This document shows, piece after piece, positions 18,698 through 26,903 of a DNA stretch of 46,701 nucleotides; the first letter of the stretch is position 1, and each line of letters begins with the position of its first letter. Below the pieces are notes generated by a model, which was not told the DNA's origin, did not search any database, and saw only the letters and a list, made by a program, of their open reading frames with translations. Both the position numbers and the translations under genes were made by a program. The stretch is from Prosthecobacter sp. (GTDB lineage: Bacteria > Verrucomicrobiota > Verrucomicrobiia > Verrucomicrobiales > Verrucomicrobiaceae), in the NCBI RefSeq assembly GCF_020439865.1, contig NZ_JAGRPF010000009.1:1-46701 (forward strand), written 5' to 3'.

Positions 18698-19540
18698 TCA
18701 AAGCAGCTTCGAAAGCGTCTCATCAAAAAGCTTCTGCGCGGTCTCCTCTCCCATCGAATAGCGTTCCTTGAGGCGACCGGGAAACAGCGGTGAGGGACGT
18801 GAATGGATGGTGGTGATCACGGTCATCTTCTTGCCGTGCAGACGGGCCAGTTCGATGCGGTCGGTGAGGATCTGGCGGTTCAGCGCTTCATGGGAGGCTG
18901 CGATCGTGTCCAGCAGTCGGCCGTGAAGCATGAGGGGCGGCTTTCCCTGAGGCTGCGTGATGCGGTGCATGATGATGTGGTCGACGCCGTCGTCCGCAAA
19001 CCATGGATCCACAGGGACCTCGTGTGCGATGCCGCCGTCGGTGCACATTCGTTCTTCAAACTCCAGCGGTGAGAAAAGCATCGGCACGCAGGCGCTGGCG
19101 GCCATGGCGGTGGCGAGGTGGCCGCGGGTGGCAAAGAGTGTCGCATTCTTCTCCAGATCGCTCAGGGCGATCATCAGTTTGGGATTCGACAGCGATTCGA
19201 TGTTTCCAGTGCCGACGAGAGACTCGAAGTGGGCGATGGCACCGGTGGGGTCGAGAAAGCCGGGGTGTCGATGGCGGTAAACCGTAACGAACTGGTGCCA
19301 GATCCACTTCGTACGCTTGGCAAACGAGAGATACAGGCGAGGACTGAGCACCGCCTGCCGGATGGCCTCCTGTTCCAAACCCGCGGCATAAAAACCGGCG
19401 GTGATGGCGCCTGCCGACGATCCCGAGATGGCGACTGGGCGCACCCCCAGCGATTGCAGACGGGCCATGAATCCGGCGTGCGTGGCATACCCCATGAAGG
19501 AGGCGCCAAGCGAGATGGCGATGCGCGGTGTTGCACTCAT
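18698..19540 (-). CDS. Patatin-like phospholipase/acyl hydrolase
   Basis: 280 residues. The nucleophile elbow is GSSAG (residues 40-44, Ser42), and the catalytic aspartate is D168 in DGG, the Ser-Asp dyad of patatins. The usual N-terminal glycine-rich oxyanion loop (GGGxxG) appears as LGASFMGYATHAG, poorer in glycine than normal. There is no signal peptide, so it is cytosolic or peripheral at the membrane. Known role: hydrolysis of acyl esters of phospholipids or other lipids. Its ATG overlaps the stop of the flippase-like gene (ATGA, 4 bp), so the two are translationally coupled. It is the last gene of the fabG-ACP-flippase-patatin operon and may trim or recycle an acyl product made or moved there. 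Confidence 0.85.
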   Translation of the reverse strand: MSATPRIAISLGASFMGYATHAGFMARLQSLGVRPVAISGSSAGAITAGFYAAGLEQEAIRQAVLSPRLYLSFAKRTKWIWHQFVTVYRHRHPGFLDPTGAIAHFESLVGTGNIESLSNPKLMIALSDLEKNATLFATRGHLATAMAASACVPMLFSPLEFEERMCTDGGIAHEVPVDPWFADDGVDHIIMHRITQPQGKPPLMLHGRLLDTIAASHEALNRQILTDRIELARLHGKKMTVITTIHSRPSPLFPGRLKERYSMGEETAQKLFDETLSKLL

Positions 19541-20547
19541 GCGTTTTGCGCCTCAGGTTCAGCGATCGGGTGATGCTTGGCGCGCAGGAACATCGCGCCG
19601 CCGACGAGTCCCCAGAAAAGATTGAAGATCCATCCGGTCAGAGACGCGGAGACCCCCACGGCCTCAGGAACGGAGGCGAGGCCTGCAAGCAGCGCCTCAA
19701 ACGTCCGTTCACGCACGCCCAGGCCGGAAATGGAAACTGGCAGCGACGCGGCGGTGTCCACAATCGGCATCGCGGTGAGGACATCGAGCAGCGGAGCCGC
19801 GCCGCCCACTGCGCGCAGCCCGCAGTAAAAGCTCATGAAGAAAGACAGGTGCATGCAGGCGGAAACGAACATGGCTGAGAGCATGCGCCGCCATAGCAGC
19901 GCAAAGACATCGTGCACCTGGGCCATGCGGGCGATGACACCAGCAAACAGGGGACTGCCAAGCGTGCGCGGAAAGGTGCGTCGTCCCCACGACAACAACG
20001 AGGGCTTGAGGGATAGGCCGGCGATGGCCAGTCCGATGACCGCTCCGCCGATATACACTCCAAAACCGGTGAGCAGCATGCGCAGATCGTAACCCAGACC
20101 GCTCCAGCGCGCCGATCCGGCCAGCATGCAGCCCAGAAACAGAATCGCCACGGACAGCAGCCCCGTGAGATGATCCAGCACGAGTGATACGCTCACCGGC
20201 ATCGTTTGCCCCGGCATGCGTCGCGACAGTGCCACGATTTTGTATGTGTCCCCGCCGACCACGCCCACGGAACTGATGTTGAAGAAGGCGCTGATGACCT
20301 CCGCCCGCAGGACCCAGCCGAACGGCAGTTTCGGCATCAGCCCGCGAAGAATAATGTGCCAGCGGGTGGCGGTCAGAAACAGGGACAAAAACGCAAACGT
20401 GATTCCCGCGAGTGACCATGGCCAGTTCTCCAGCAACCCCCGCAGGCGCGGCGCGATGTCGGCGATGAGATCATGCTCCCGAAACAGCAGCGTCAGCAGC
20501 ACACCACTGATGAGCAGGCGCAGGGAGATGGAGATGAAGCGTTTCAA
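19537..20547 (-). CDS. Flippase-like integral membrane protein (LPG synthase TM/UPF0104 family)
   Basis: 336 residues, with many hydrophobic segments from the first residues on (LRLLISGVLLTLLF). The pattern fits the lysylphosphatidylglycerol synthase transmembrane/UPF0104 family: about 8 helices, a conserved NISSVGVVGGDTYKIVALSR loop near residue 100, and SLPVSISGLGVRERTFEALL in the second half. Known relatives flip lipids or sit beside glycolipid and phospholipid synthesis genes; the soluble aminoacyl-transferase domain of MprF is absent. It starts 23 bp after the acyl carrier protein stop and overlaps the patatin gene by 4 bp. The operon suggests movement of an acylated lipid across the inner membrane. 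Cargo unknown. Confidence 0.8.
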   Translation of the reverse strand: MKRFISISLRLLISGVLLTLLFREHDLIADIAPRLRGLLENWPWSLAGITFAFLSLFLTATRWHIILRGLMPKLPFGWVLRAEVISAFFNISSVGVVGGDTYKIVALSRRMPGQTMPVSVSLVLDHLTGLLSVAILFLGCMLAGSARWSGLGYDLRMLLTGFGVYIGGAVIGLAIAGLSLKPSLLSWGRRTFPRTLGSPLFAGVIARMAQVHDVFALLWRRMLSAMFVSACMHLSFFMSFYCGLRAVGGAAPLLDVLTAMPIVDTAASLPVSISGLGVRERTFEALLAGLASVPEAVGVSASLTGWIFNLFWGLVGGAMFLRAKHHPIAEPEAQNA

Positions 20548-20570
20548 AACGCGAGGTTAGGGCGGGGCGG

Positions 20571-20825
20571 TCACGCCACCGCCTTTTGGTCGAGGGCTTC
20601 AGCAATCGTGTTCACGCTTTGCAGGATGCGCTTCGCCTGATCCTGATCCGCCATCTTGAAACCGAAATGCTTCTCGATCATCACCACAAGCTGCAGCGCG
20701 TCGACGGAGTCGAGTCCGATGCCTGCGGGGCCGAAGAGGGGGGTGTCATCGCCGATTTCATCTGCGGTCATGTCGAGCATGAGTTCGCTGATCATGAGTT
20801 CTTTGAGGCGCTGGCGGGTCGGCAT
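20571..20825 (-). CDS. Acyl carrier protein
   Basis: 84 residues, the usual size. The phosphopantetheine attachment serine is S40 in GIGLDSVDALQLVVMIEKHF, followed by the typical acidic recognition helix. It is encoded 35 bp downstream of the FabG-like reductase and 23 bp upstream of the membrane flippase-like gene. The absence of a ketosynthase or dehydratase next to it makes it more likely to be a specialised carrier for a secondary lipid than the housekeeping AcpP, which is usually in a larger fab cluster. That is inference from context. The LDSVDALQ version of the motif is common in secondary ACPs. Confidence 0.93.
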   Translation of the reverse strand: MPTRQRLKELMISELMLDMTADEIGDDTPLFGPAGIGLDSVDALQLVVMIEKHFGFKMADQDQAKRILQSVNTIAEALDQKAVA

Positions 20826-20860
20826 GCAGGGGATACGTGTCGTAGGGTGCAGAGGGGAGG

Positions 20861-21589
20861 CTAAAGGAGGCCCCCGTCGATTTTCAGGGTCGATCCAGTG
20901 ATATAGCTCGCCTCTGCGCTGGCAAGAAAGAAAACCGCCGCCGCCACCTCGGCAGGTTTTGCAAAACGGCGCATGGGAAGCTGCATTTTGAGCGCCTTCA
21001 CGTGCTCCGGCGTCCAGTCAGCGGGCAGGCCGCCCTCGATGTAGCCTGGACACACCGCGTTTACGGTGATTCCCATTCGCGCTGATTCCTTGGCCAGACT
21101 TTGCGTCAGTCCGACCACGCCCGCCTTTGCCGCCGCGTAGTTTGTCTGCCCGGCGGGCGACGAGATCGCGCTGAGGGAGGATATGTTCACGATCCGGCCC
21201 TGCCGCTCCCGCATCATCGCGGGAAGGACGGCCTGGCAGCCGTGGAAGACGGCGTTCAGGTTCGTGTCCATCACACGCGACCACTGATCCTGCGTCATGT
21301 TCGCCAGCAGAGCGTCCTCGTGAAAGCCGGCGTTGTTGATCAAAACGCCCGGCGTTGCGCCCTGGCGTTCGATTTCAGCGAGCGCCGCCTTCCATGCTTC
21401 CGGCGAGGTGATTTCGAGCGTGATCAAATCTGCGCGACCGGGGAAACGGGTCGCCAGTTCCGCGGCACGATCACGCCGTTCGCGCACACCGAGAAACACA
21501 TGGCAGTCCGTTTCCCGTGTCAGGAAACATTCGGCGATGGCGAGGCCCAGCGCACCATTCGCGCCGGTGATCAGGATGCTGCGGGACAT
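20861..21589 (-). CDS. fabG: 3-oxoacyl-ACP reductase FabG-like SDR
   Basis: 242 residues, a classical short-chain dehydrogenase. The cofactor motif is TGANGALG (8-15), followed by NNAG (85-88), the catalytic serine at S138 in the ISSLSA stretch, and Y151-x3-K155 in NYAAAKAG. Overall it matches FabG, including VCPGYIEG after the active site. FabG reduces 3-oxoacyl-ACP with NADPH in the cytosol. The acyl carrier gene follows 35 bp later, which supports an ACP-bound substrate over a free sugar or alcohol. It is the first gene of the minus-strand lipid operon. A heptamer repeat lies just upstream (21605-21625). Confidence 0.88.
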   Translation of the reverse strand: MSRSILITGANGALGLAIAECFLTRETDCHVFLGVRERRDRAAELATRFPGRADLITLEITSPEAWKAALAEIERQGATPGVLINNAGFHEDALLANMTQDQWSRVMDTNLNAVFHGCQAVLPAMMRERQGRIVNISSLSAISSPAGQTNYAAAKAGVVGLTQSLAKESARMGITVNAVCPGYIEGGLPADWTPEHVKALKMQLPMRRFAKPAEVAAAVFFLASAEASYITGSTLKIDGGLL

Positions 21590-21604
21590 GCATCCAGTCT
21601 TGGA

Positions 21605-21625
21605 GTTTCAGGTTTCAGGTTTCAA
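21605..21625. repeat. Heptamer tandem repeat GTTTCAG x3
   Basis: GTTTCAG, GTTTCAG, GTTTCAA in tandem at a 7-bp period, in the 49-bp gap between the kelch gene stop and the fabG start. It is short enough to be slippage-prone. It sits where the fabG operon promoter would be expected. Confidence 0.6.
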
Positions 21626-21638
21626 GCCCGGAAGACGA

Positions 21639-22649
21639 TCATTTCAACGGTGCCGCCCAAACCTGCGGCGAACGCACTCCGGGTCGCGCCTCGCCACCAG
21701 GAATGACGATCTGGCCATTCCAGAGCACCGCGTTCGTCGTCACGAGCGAGAACGGCACTTCACCCGCTTTGGACCACGACTGCGCCTTGAGGTCGAAAGC
21801 CAGAATGTCGCGCGGAAAGCCGGGATGCCTGTCTTTCGGCTCGAAGTTCACGTTTGCGCCGTCATCGCCGCCGATGATGAGGATTTTCCCATCGACCACC
21901 GGAGCCGGATTCGGCGCGGCGACAGACACGCGAGGCATGTCAGGCAGTTTTTCCCAGCCGGTGACCGGCTTGTAGCGCCAAGCATCGTTCAGCCACGCGC
22001 GCTCGGGTTTCCCATCCTTGTCCGCATGCAACGCCGCGCCGCTGAACAGATGCACCGCACCGTCTGCGGCGGCCATGCAGGCGAGGATGCGCGGTTTGCC
22101 GGGGCAGGGGGGCAATTCTTGCCACTTGCCGTCGGTCTTCTTCAAATCGAGCGCCCAAAACGTGTTCATCGCGCTCGTTGCTGACGGCGTTTCGATGCCT
22201 CCGGCAATGTAGATGACATCGTCGAGCACACAACCCGCCATGAACGCGCATGGCTTGGGCAGTGGCGGCAGTTTCGTGTCTTTGCCGACCCAGAACACCT
22301 CACGAAAGTGCTCCGTCGCGTTTCCACCACCCACGATGAGGAATCCGTCCGCAGTCGTGAGGCTCACGCCGTAGCCATTGGGCTTTGGCAGCTTGCCAAT
22401 GACCTTCCATTCGCCATCGGGCGACTTCAGTTCATGAATCGTGTCATACCAGACCTTGGTGCCGCCTTCCCACGGCATCTTGTCGATAAAATGCGTGCCA
22501 CCCGCGACGATCAACGCGCCGTTGCTCACACCTGCGAACGATCCGGCGAAACCGCGTTGGTCGGGGATGGGAGGCAGCCGGGACCAGTTCAAATCAGCGG
22601 CGGAGGCGGCGAGCGTGAGAGACATGAAGCAAAGGAGCGTGCGGCGCAT
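21639..22649 (-). CDS. Secreted kelch-repeat protein (N-acetylneuraminate epimerase-like)
   Basis: 336 residues from MRRTLLCFMSLTLAASAADL, a short signal peptide; the frame runs 13 codons further upstream, into the DUF1501 leader. Kelch-type blades with a GG doublet after a hydrophobic strand are visible as GALIVAGGTHF, GFLIVGGGNAT, VIYIAGGIE, KILIIGGDDG and QIVIPGGEA, giving a six-bladed propeller. The layout resembles NanM, which interconverts sialic acid anomers, and cyclically permuted mutarotase-like proteins. Propellers of this sort also simply bind glycans. It is divergent from a DUF1501 gene across a 65-bp gap. A sialidase-like gene is in the same window, which makes a sialic-acid link attractive but unproven. 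Confidence 0.75.
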   Translation of the reverse strand: MRRTLLCFMSLTLAASAADLNWSRLPPIPDQRGFAGSFAGVSNGALIVAGGTHFIDKMPWEGGTKVWYDTIHELKSPDGEWKVIGKLPKPNGYGVSLTTADGFLIVGGGNATEHFREVFWVGKDTKLPPLPKPCAFMAGCVLDDVIYIAGGIETPSATSAMNTFWALDLKKTDGKWQELPPCPGKPRILACMAAADGAVHLFSGAALHADKDGKPERAWLNDAWRYKPVTGWEKLPDMPRVSVAAPNPAPVVDGKILIIGGDDGANVNFEPKDRHPGFPRDILAFDLKAQSWSKAGEVPFSLVTTNAVLWNGQIVIPGGEARPGVRSPQVWAAPLK

Positions 22650-22714
22650 GGCGGGCACATAACACAGGTTTGGTGATAGTTCCGGCATGTTCAGTGCTTA
22701 TTTTGGCGTCCCCC

Positions 22715-24076
22715 ATGCTCACCCTCTCCGGCAAATCCCACGGCAAATTCTGCGACGGCGTCTCGCGTCGCGATTTCATGCGCATTGGCGGCCTCGCCAT
22801 GGGCGGGCTGTCGCTGCCGGAGCTGTTGAAGGCGGAAGCGGAGGCGAAAGCCGGCCGCAGCTTCAAGTCGGTGATCATGATCTATATGTGTGGCGCGCCG
22901 CCGCATCAGGACATGTATGATTTGAAGATGGACGCGCCGCTGGAGATCCGCGGCCCCTACAAGCCCATCAAGACCGCTGTCCCCGGCATCCACATCTCCG
23001 AGCACGCGCCGCGCCTCGCCAGGATCATGGACAAGCTGGTGCCGATCCGCAGCATGTATGGCAGCCCGAACGGCGCGCACGACAGCTTCATCTGCTACAC
23101 CGGCAAACCGCCGCCGCCGAATGGTGGCGCGGCGCCTGTGGGCCGCCTTTCCGACCCGCCTTCGTTTGGCTCGGTCGTCTCAAAGCTCAAAGGTCAGGCG
23201 GACCCTGCAGTCCCGGCGTTTGTGGGACTCGCGCCCAAGGCTGGTCATCCGCCCTACGGTTCGCCGGGGCATCCAGGTTACTGCGGCAACACGCACGCGG
23301 CCTTCCGTCCGAATGGCGCGGGCGTGGAAGATCTTCAGCTCAATGGCATCACGCTCGATCGACTCGAGGACCGCCGCTCGCTGCTCGATGGATTCGACAA
23401 TTTCCGCCGCGAACTCGACTCCAGCGGCCTCGTGAGCAGCATGGACGCCTTCAATCAGCAGGCGCTGAACGTGCTCACCAGCAGCAAGCTGCTCACCGCG
23501 CTCGATTTGAGCAAGGAGACCCCCAAGATGCGCGAACGCTACGGCAAGGGTGATCCGAAGAATTATGGCGACGGTGCGCCGCTGAATCTTGAGCACTTTC
23601 TGCTCGCCCGTCGCCTCGTCGAGGCTGGTGCACGTGTGGTGACGCTGAACTTCGGCCGCTGGGATTTCCACGACAACAATTACCCGCAGCTTCTGCGTCA
23701 TCTGCCGCTGTTCGACCAAGGAATGAGCGCCCTCGTCGAGGATCTGCACGAGCGCGGGCTCGACAAGGACGTTGCCGTCGTCGCCTGGGGCGAGTTTGGC
23801 CGCACGCCGATCGTGAACAAGGACGGCGGGCGCGATCACTGGCCGCGTGTCGGCGGTGCGTTGCTCGCGGGCGGCGGATTCCGCACCGGTCAGGTCATTG
23901 GTGCCACCGACAAACTCGGCGGCGAGCCGACCGAGCGCCCTGTTCATTTCGGCGAGGTGTTTGCCTCGCTCTACCAGTTCATGGGCATCGACACCGTGAA
24001 GACGACGCTCAACGACCTCACCGGTCGTCCGCAGTATCTCGTCGATGGCTGGTCGCCGATGCCGGAGCTGGTTTGA
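22715..24076 (+). CDS. Tat-exported DUF1501 protein, copy 1
   Basis: 453 residues. The start is set at MLTLSGKSHGKFCDG because the same N-terminus occurs in copy 3; the 15 codons upstream are unlikely to be used. Twin arginines R18-R19 in [15 protein letters not shown] form a Tat signal. DUF1501 proteins have an alkaline-phosphatase/sulfatase-like fold. Candidate metal-ligand segments here are GEFGRTP (359-365) and GRDHWP (372-377). Substrate and reaction are not established for the family; members are typically linked to DUF1549/DUF1553 cytochrome genes, as here. Close paralogue of the gene at 26904 (shared LNGITLDRL and [18 protein letters not shown] blocks). Divergent from the kelch gene. 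Confidence 0.88.
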   Translation: MLTLSGKSHGKFCDGVSRRDFMRIGGLAMGGLSLPELLKAEAEAKAGRSFKSVIMIYMCGAPPHQDMYDLKMDAPLEIRGPYKPIKTAVPGIHISEHAPRLARIMDKLVPIRSMYGSPNGAHDSFICYTGKPPPPNGGAAPVGRLSDPPSFGSVVSKLKGQADPAVPAFVGLAPKAGHPPYGSPGHPGYCGNTHAAFRPNGAGVEDLQLNGITLDRLEDRRSLLDGFDNFRRELDSSGLVSSMDAFNQQALNVLTSSKLLTALDLSKETPKMRERYGKGDPKNYGDGAPLNLEHFLLARRLVEAGARVVTLNFGRWDFHDNNYPQLLRHLPLFDQGMSALVEDLHERGLDKDVAVVAWGEFGRTPIVNKDGGRDHWPRVGGALLAGGGFRTGQVIGATDKLGGEPTERPVHFGEVFASLYQFMGIDTVKTTLNDLTGRPQYLVDGWSPMPELV

Positions 24077-24124
24077 GGCGTAACGCCGTCTTGCTTGTAC
24101 TCGCCGCAGGCGGTAGGAAGACGC

Positions 24125-24316
24125 ATGCCAAATCGAGCCCTCGGGATCAAAACCACGTTGCCAGAGGGAGTCACCCTCAAGGAAGGCGACGAGGCAGATC
24201 TCCGCGTGGTGGTTAAGGACGGTGTGCTGGTGGTGACCAAGGTACTGCGGCAAAGTGGAGCGGCGGAACAATCATCCGACTACAAGGCCAGGCTCGGCAC
24301 CTGGAATCGGAAGTAG
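24125..24316 (+). CDS. Small hypothetical protein, AbrB/MazE-like strand pattern
   Basis: 63 residues from an ATG preceded by one of the few good Shine-Dalgarno sequences in the window (AGGAAG, 4 nt from the ATG). The core TTLPEGVTLKEGDEADLRV then VVKDGVLVVTKV resembles the swapped-hairpin AbrB/MazE fold (LPxxxxLKxGDxxxVxVxDGxLVV). There is no partner toxin beside it: the downstream gene (46 bp away) is a DUF1501 protein. It could be a small transcription regulator of the DUF1501 genes, an orphan antitoxin or a decayed fragment. The tail (DYKARLGTWNRK) is not recognised. Confidence 0.45.
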   Translation: MPNRALGIKTTLPEGVTLKEGDEADLRVVVKDGVLVVTKVLRQSGAAEQSSDYKARLGTWNRK

Positions 24317-24361
24317 CCGCGACGGAAAGTCTTCGCGATGGCAGGGCGTAATTTGACGCGC

Positions 24362-25801
24362 ATGTCCCTGCCGCATCCAGCGCATCCTGTTTCCCGCCGT
24401 GAAGTAATTCAGGCGGGCGCGATCGGCTTGCTGGGGCTTGGGATGAATCATCTCAGCGCGTTGCAGGCCATGACCGCAGCCACGCAGCCGGCACGCGCGA
24501 AGTCGGTGATCTACATCTTCCTCAGCGGCGGGCTGGCGCAGCATGAGAGCTTCGACATGAAGCCAGACGCGCCGATGGAGGTGCGCGGTGAGTTCAAGCC
24601 GATCCGCACCCGCACGCCCGGTCTCCACATCTGCGAGCATCTACCGAATCTCGCGCGCATTTCCAAAAAGTGGTCGCTCGTGCGCTCGCTCACGCATGGC
24701 AGCAGCGATCACTCGCTGGGCCATCACATCATGCTCACGGGCCGCAGTGATGCGCCGCTTGGATTTGATCCCGGAAAGCCGAAGAAGTCCGATCATCCCA
24801 GTATCGCCGCGCTGGCCACCGCGCTGCTGCCGAAACGGAAGGACAATCTCCCGCCTGCCATTGTTTTGCCGGACAAGCTCGTGCATCGCACCGGACGCAC
24901 GCTCGCAGGACAATTTGGCGGCATGCTCGGCGCGCAGCATGATCCGTGGTTCCTCGAAATGTCGCCCTATCACCCGGAGCACTACGGCGCGTATCCGAAA
25001 TACCTCTTTCACCACGAGCGCGGCTTTGAGACAGATGACACGCTCAAGTTTCAGGCGCCGCATCTCTCGTTGCCTCAAGGATTGACGCTCGACCGCGTGC
25101 TGGATCGTGTGTCGCTGCGCAACGCGCTCGAAAAGCAAACGGAGGATCTCACGGTCCTCGCAGGCGACGAAGCCTTCGACTCCACGCGTCAGGCCGCCAT
25201 CGGCCTGCTGAGCAATCGCAAGGTGCATGACGCGTTCAGCTTGGAAAAGGTCGATCCGAAGCTGCTCGACCGCTATGGCCGCCACAGCTTCGGCTGGTCG
25301 CTGCTCATGGCCAAAAACCTCGTGCAAAGCGGCGTGCGCATGGTGCAGGTGAATCTGGGTAACAACGAGAGCTGGGACACGCATCAGGCCGCTTGGAAGA
25401 ACCTCAAAAACTTCCTCCTGCCGCCGATGGACCAGGCCGTGAGCGCCTTGATCGAAGATCTCGACGCCAGCGGCCAGCTTGATGAAACGCTCATCGTCAT
25501 GGGCGGTGAATTCGGACGTACCCCGAAGATCAAGAGCATCTCCGCCACCGCCCTTCCGGGCCGCGATCATTGGGGCCACGCGCAGAGCATCCTGCTCGCC
25601 GGAGGCGGCATCAAGGGCGGACGCGTGATCGGCGAGACCGACAAGCTCGGCGGCTATCCCGTGAGCGATGCGCAAACGCCCGAAAACTTCGCCGCCACGA
25701 TCTACGAAGCCCTCGGCCTGCCACGCGAGACGATCTGGAAAGACTTCACCGGCCGCCCACACACGCTCTACATGGGCTCACCGATTGGCGGGCTGACGTG
25801 A
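24362..25801 (+). CDS. Tat-exported DUF1501 protein, divergent copy 2
   Basis: 479 residues. The start is at MSLPHPAHPVSRREV, with twin arginines R12-R13 before a hydrophobic GAIGLLGLG stretch (Tat signal). It has the DUF1501 core: SVIYIFLSGGLAQHESFDMK, a GRS-type loop, GGEFGRTP (381-388) and PGRDHWG (399-405). It is clearly more distant from copies 1 and 3, lacking the FCDGVSRR leader and the LNGITLDRL block, and carries extra residues between the two ligand motifs. It ends exactly where the convergent zinc-phospholipase-like gene ends (stop codons abut). Probably exported and metal-dependent; the reaction is unknown. Confidence 0.87.
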   Translation: MSLPHPAHPVSRREVIQAGAIGLLGLGMNHLSALQAMTAATQPARAKSVIYIFLSGGLAQHESFDMKPDAPMEVRGEFKPIRTRTPGLHICEHLPNLARISKKWSLVRSLTHGSSDHSLGHHIMLTGRSDAPLGFDPGKPKKSDHPSIAALATALLPKRKDNLPPAIVLPDKLVHRTGRTLAGQFGGMLGAQHDPWFLEMSPYHPEHYGAYPKYLFHHERGFETDDTLKFQAPHLSLPQGLTLDRVLDRVSLRNALEKQTEDLTVLAGDEAFDSTRQAAIGLLSNRKVHDAFSLEKVDPKLLDRYGRHSFGWSLLMAKNLVQSGVRMVQVNLGNNESWDTHQAAWKNLKNFLLPPMDQAVSALIEDLDASGQLDETLIVMGGEFGRTPKIKSISATALPGRDHWGHAQSILLAGGGIKGGRVIGETDKLGGYPVSDAQTPENFAATIYEALGLPRETIWKDFTGRPHTLYMGSPIGGLT

Positions 25802-26830
25802 TCAGACGACGCGCCAGCGCGTCTTCAAATCGTTCCACTCATCATCCGGCGTCCGCTTCAAGTCACGCCACTCGGGCACCTGCAAGACGACGTGCTCGAT
25901 CAAATCGGCGCACTGATCGGCGATTGTGGCGAGCGTGCGGCGCATGCCGGCGGATTCGGCGATTTCGAGCATCTTCTCGTGTGCGAGTCCGCCGCTGACG
26001 CGCGTGGCCTCTTCACTGGCTTTGCCGTCGCTGAGAGCGACGACGCGCAGCACGTCCTGCGTGTGATGCGGCAGCCAGCGGCGGTTTTCGGCGAGCACGG
26101 CGGCCAAAAGCGACTGCAACTCGGGTTTCCAGCCGTCGGCGAAGGTCGCGCCGAGGTGGCCGCCTTTTTCGTCGATGCGCATGTAGTGCGGTTGCAGCGG
26201 TTCGATGGGCGTCGCTGCCATGTCGGCGAAAGTTTGCGGCCAGTCGATGCCGAGTTCGCCGCCGATGGTGTGAAACGTGAACTGATCCTGCACGATGCGG
26301 TTTCGTGGGGTGTATACGCCGTCGAGCAAATGCATGCGAATGCCGGGCTGCACCGACTTGATGAGCGAATCGCCGACGATGTGCACCATCCAGCCGAACG
26401 CATAGGCGAGACCGCGCTCGCTGGTCATGTCATCGCGGATCGCGAGCGAGCAGTAGTCGGCGAGATGATCCCAAGGCACGCGCAGCGGCATGTCCGGCTT
26501 GGTCCAGCCGAAGACTATGTGAGAGCGACCGTAGAACAGTTCGTGGATCTGCCGCGGTCGATACGACTGCCCGTCATGCACGAGCGACCAGGGCTTCACC
26601 GCGCCGCCGGTGATCGGGCTTTTCTCCAACGGCACGGTGCCAAAGCCGACCTCGCGGCCGGTATCGACGCAAACGGCCTCCGGCATCACCTGAATGTCAC
26701 AGCCGAGATAGGCCCCGCAGAGGAAACTGGCCCGATGTTTTTCAAGGATGGCTGCCACGGGCAGGCCGCGGCTTTTCACCGCCTTTTCCGCGAGGAGGCC
26801 ATACATGGTGTGTCCGATCAGTCCGCTCAT
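25802..26830 (-). CDS. Zinc-dependent phospholipase C-like protein, hypothetical
   Basis: 342 residues from [16 protein letters not shown]; earlier in-frame Met codons (26854, 26905) exist, but the first would add only a Cys-rich stretch and the second overlaps the DUF1501 start. Histidine/aspartate spacing resembles the all-helical zinc-dependent phospholipase C/S1-P1 fold: GHTMYG at the start, a segment with [11 protein letters not shown], then [20 protein letters not shown], where H and D lie on one helix as in that family. A signal peptide is not evident. It lies between two DUF1501 genes and is divergent from copy 3 (73-bp gap). Assignment is by motif only. A metal-binding hydrolase of another type remains possible. 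Confidence 0.55.
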   Translation of the reverse strand: MSGLIGHTMYGLLAEKAVKSRGLPVAAILEKHRASFLCGAYLGCDIQVMPEAVCVDTGREVGFGTVPLEKSPITGGAVKPWSLVHDGQSYRPRQIHELFYGRSHIVFGWTKPDMPLRVPWDHLADYCSLAIRDDMTSERGLAYAFGWMVHIVGDSLIKSVQPGIRMHLLDGVYTPRNRIVQDQFTFHTIGGELGIDWPQTFADMAATPIEPLQPHYMRIDEKGGHLGATFADGWKPELQSLLAAVLAENRRWLPHHTQDVLRVVALSDGKASEEATRVSGGLAHEKMLEIAESAGMRRTLATIADQCADLIEHVVLQVPEWRDLKRTPDDEWNDLKTRWRVV

Positions 26831-26903
26831 GGGTCCCAAGCAAACGCGACACATGTTGCCGGTCTGGCAAGAGAGGCAAAGGTGCCGCCGTAGGTTAGCG
26901 GTC

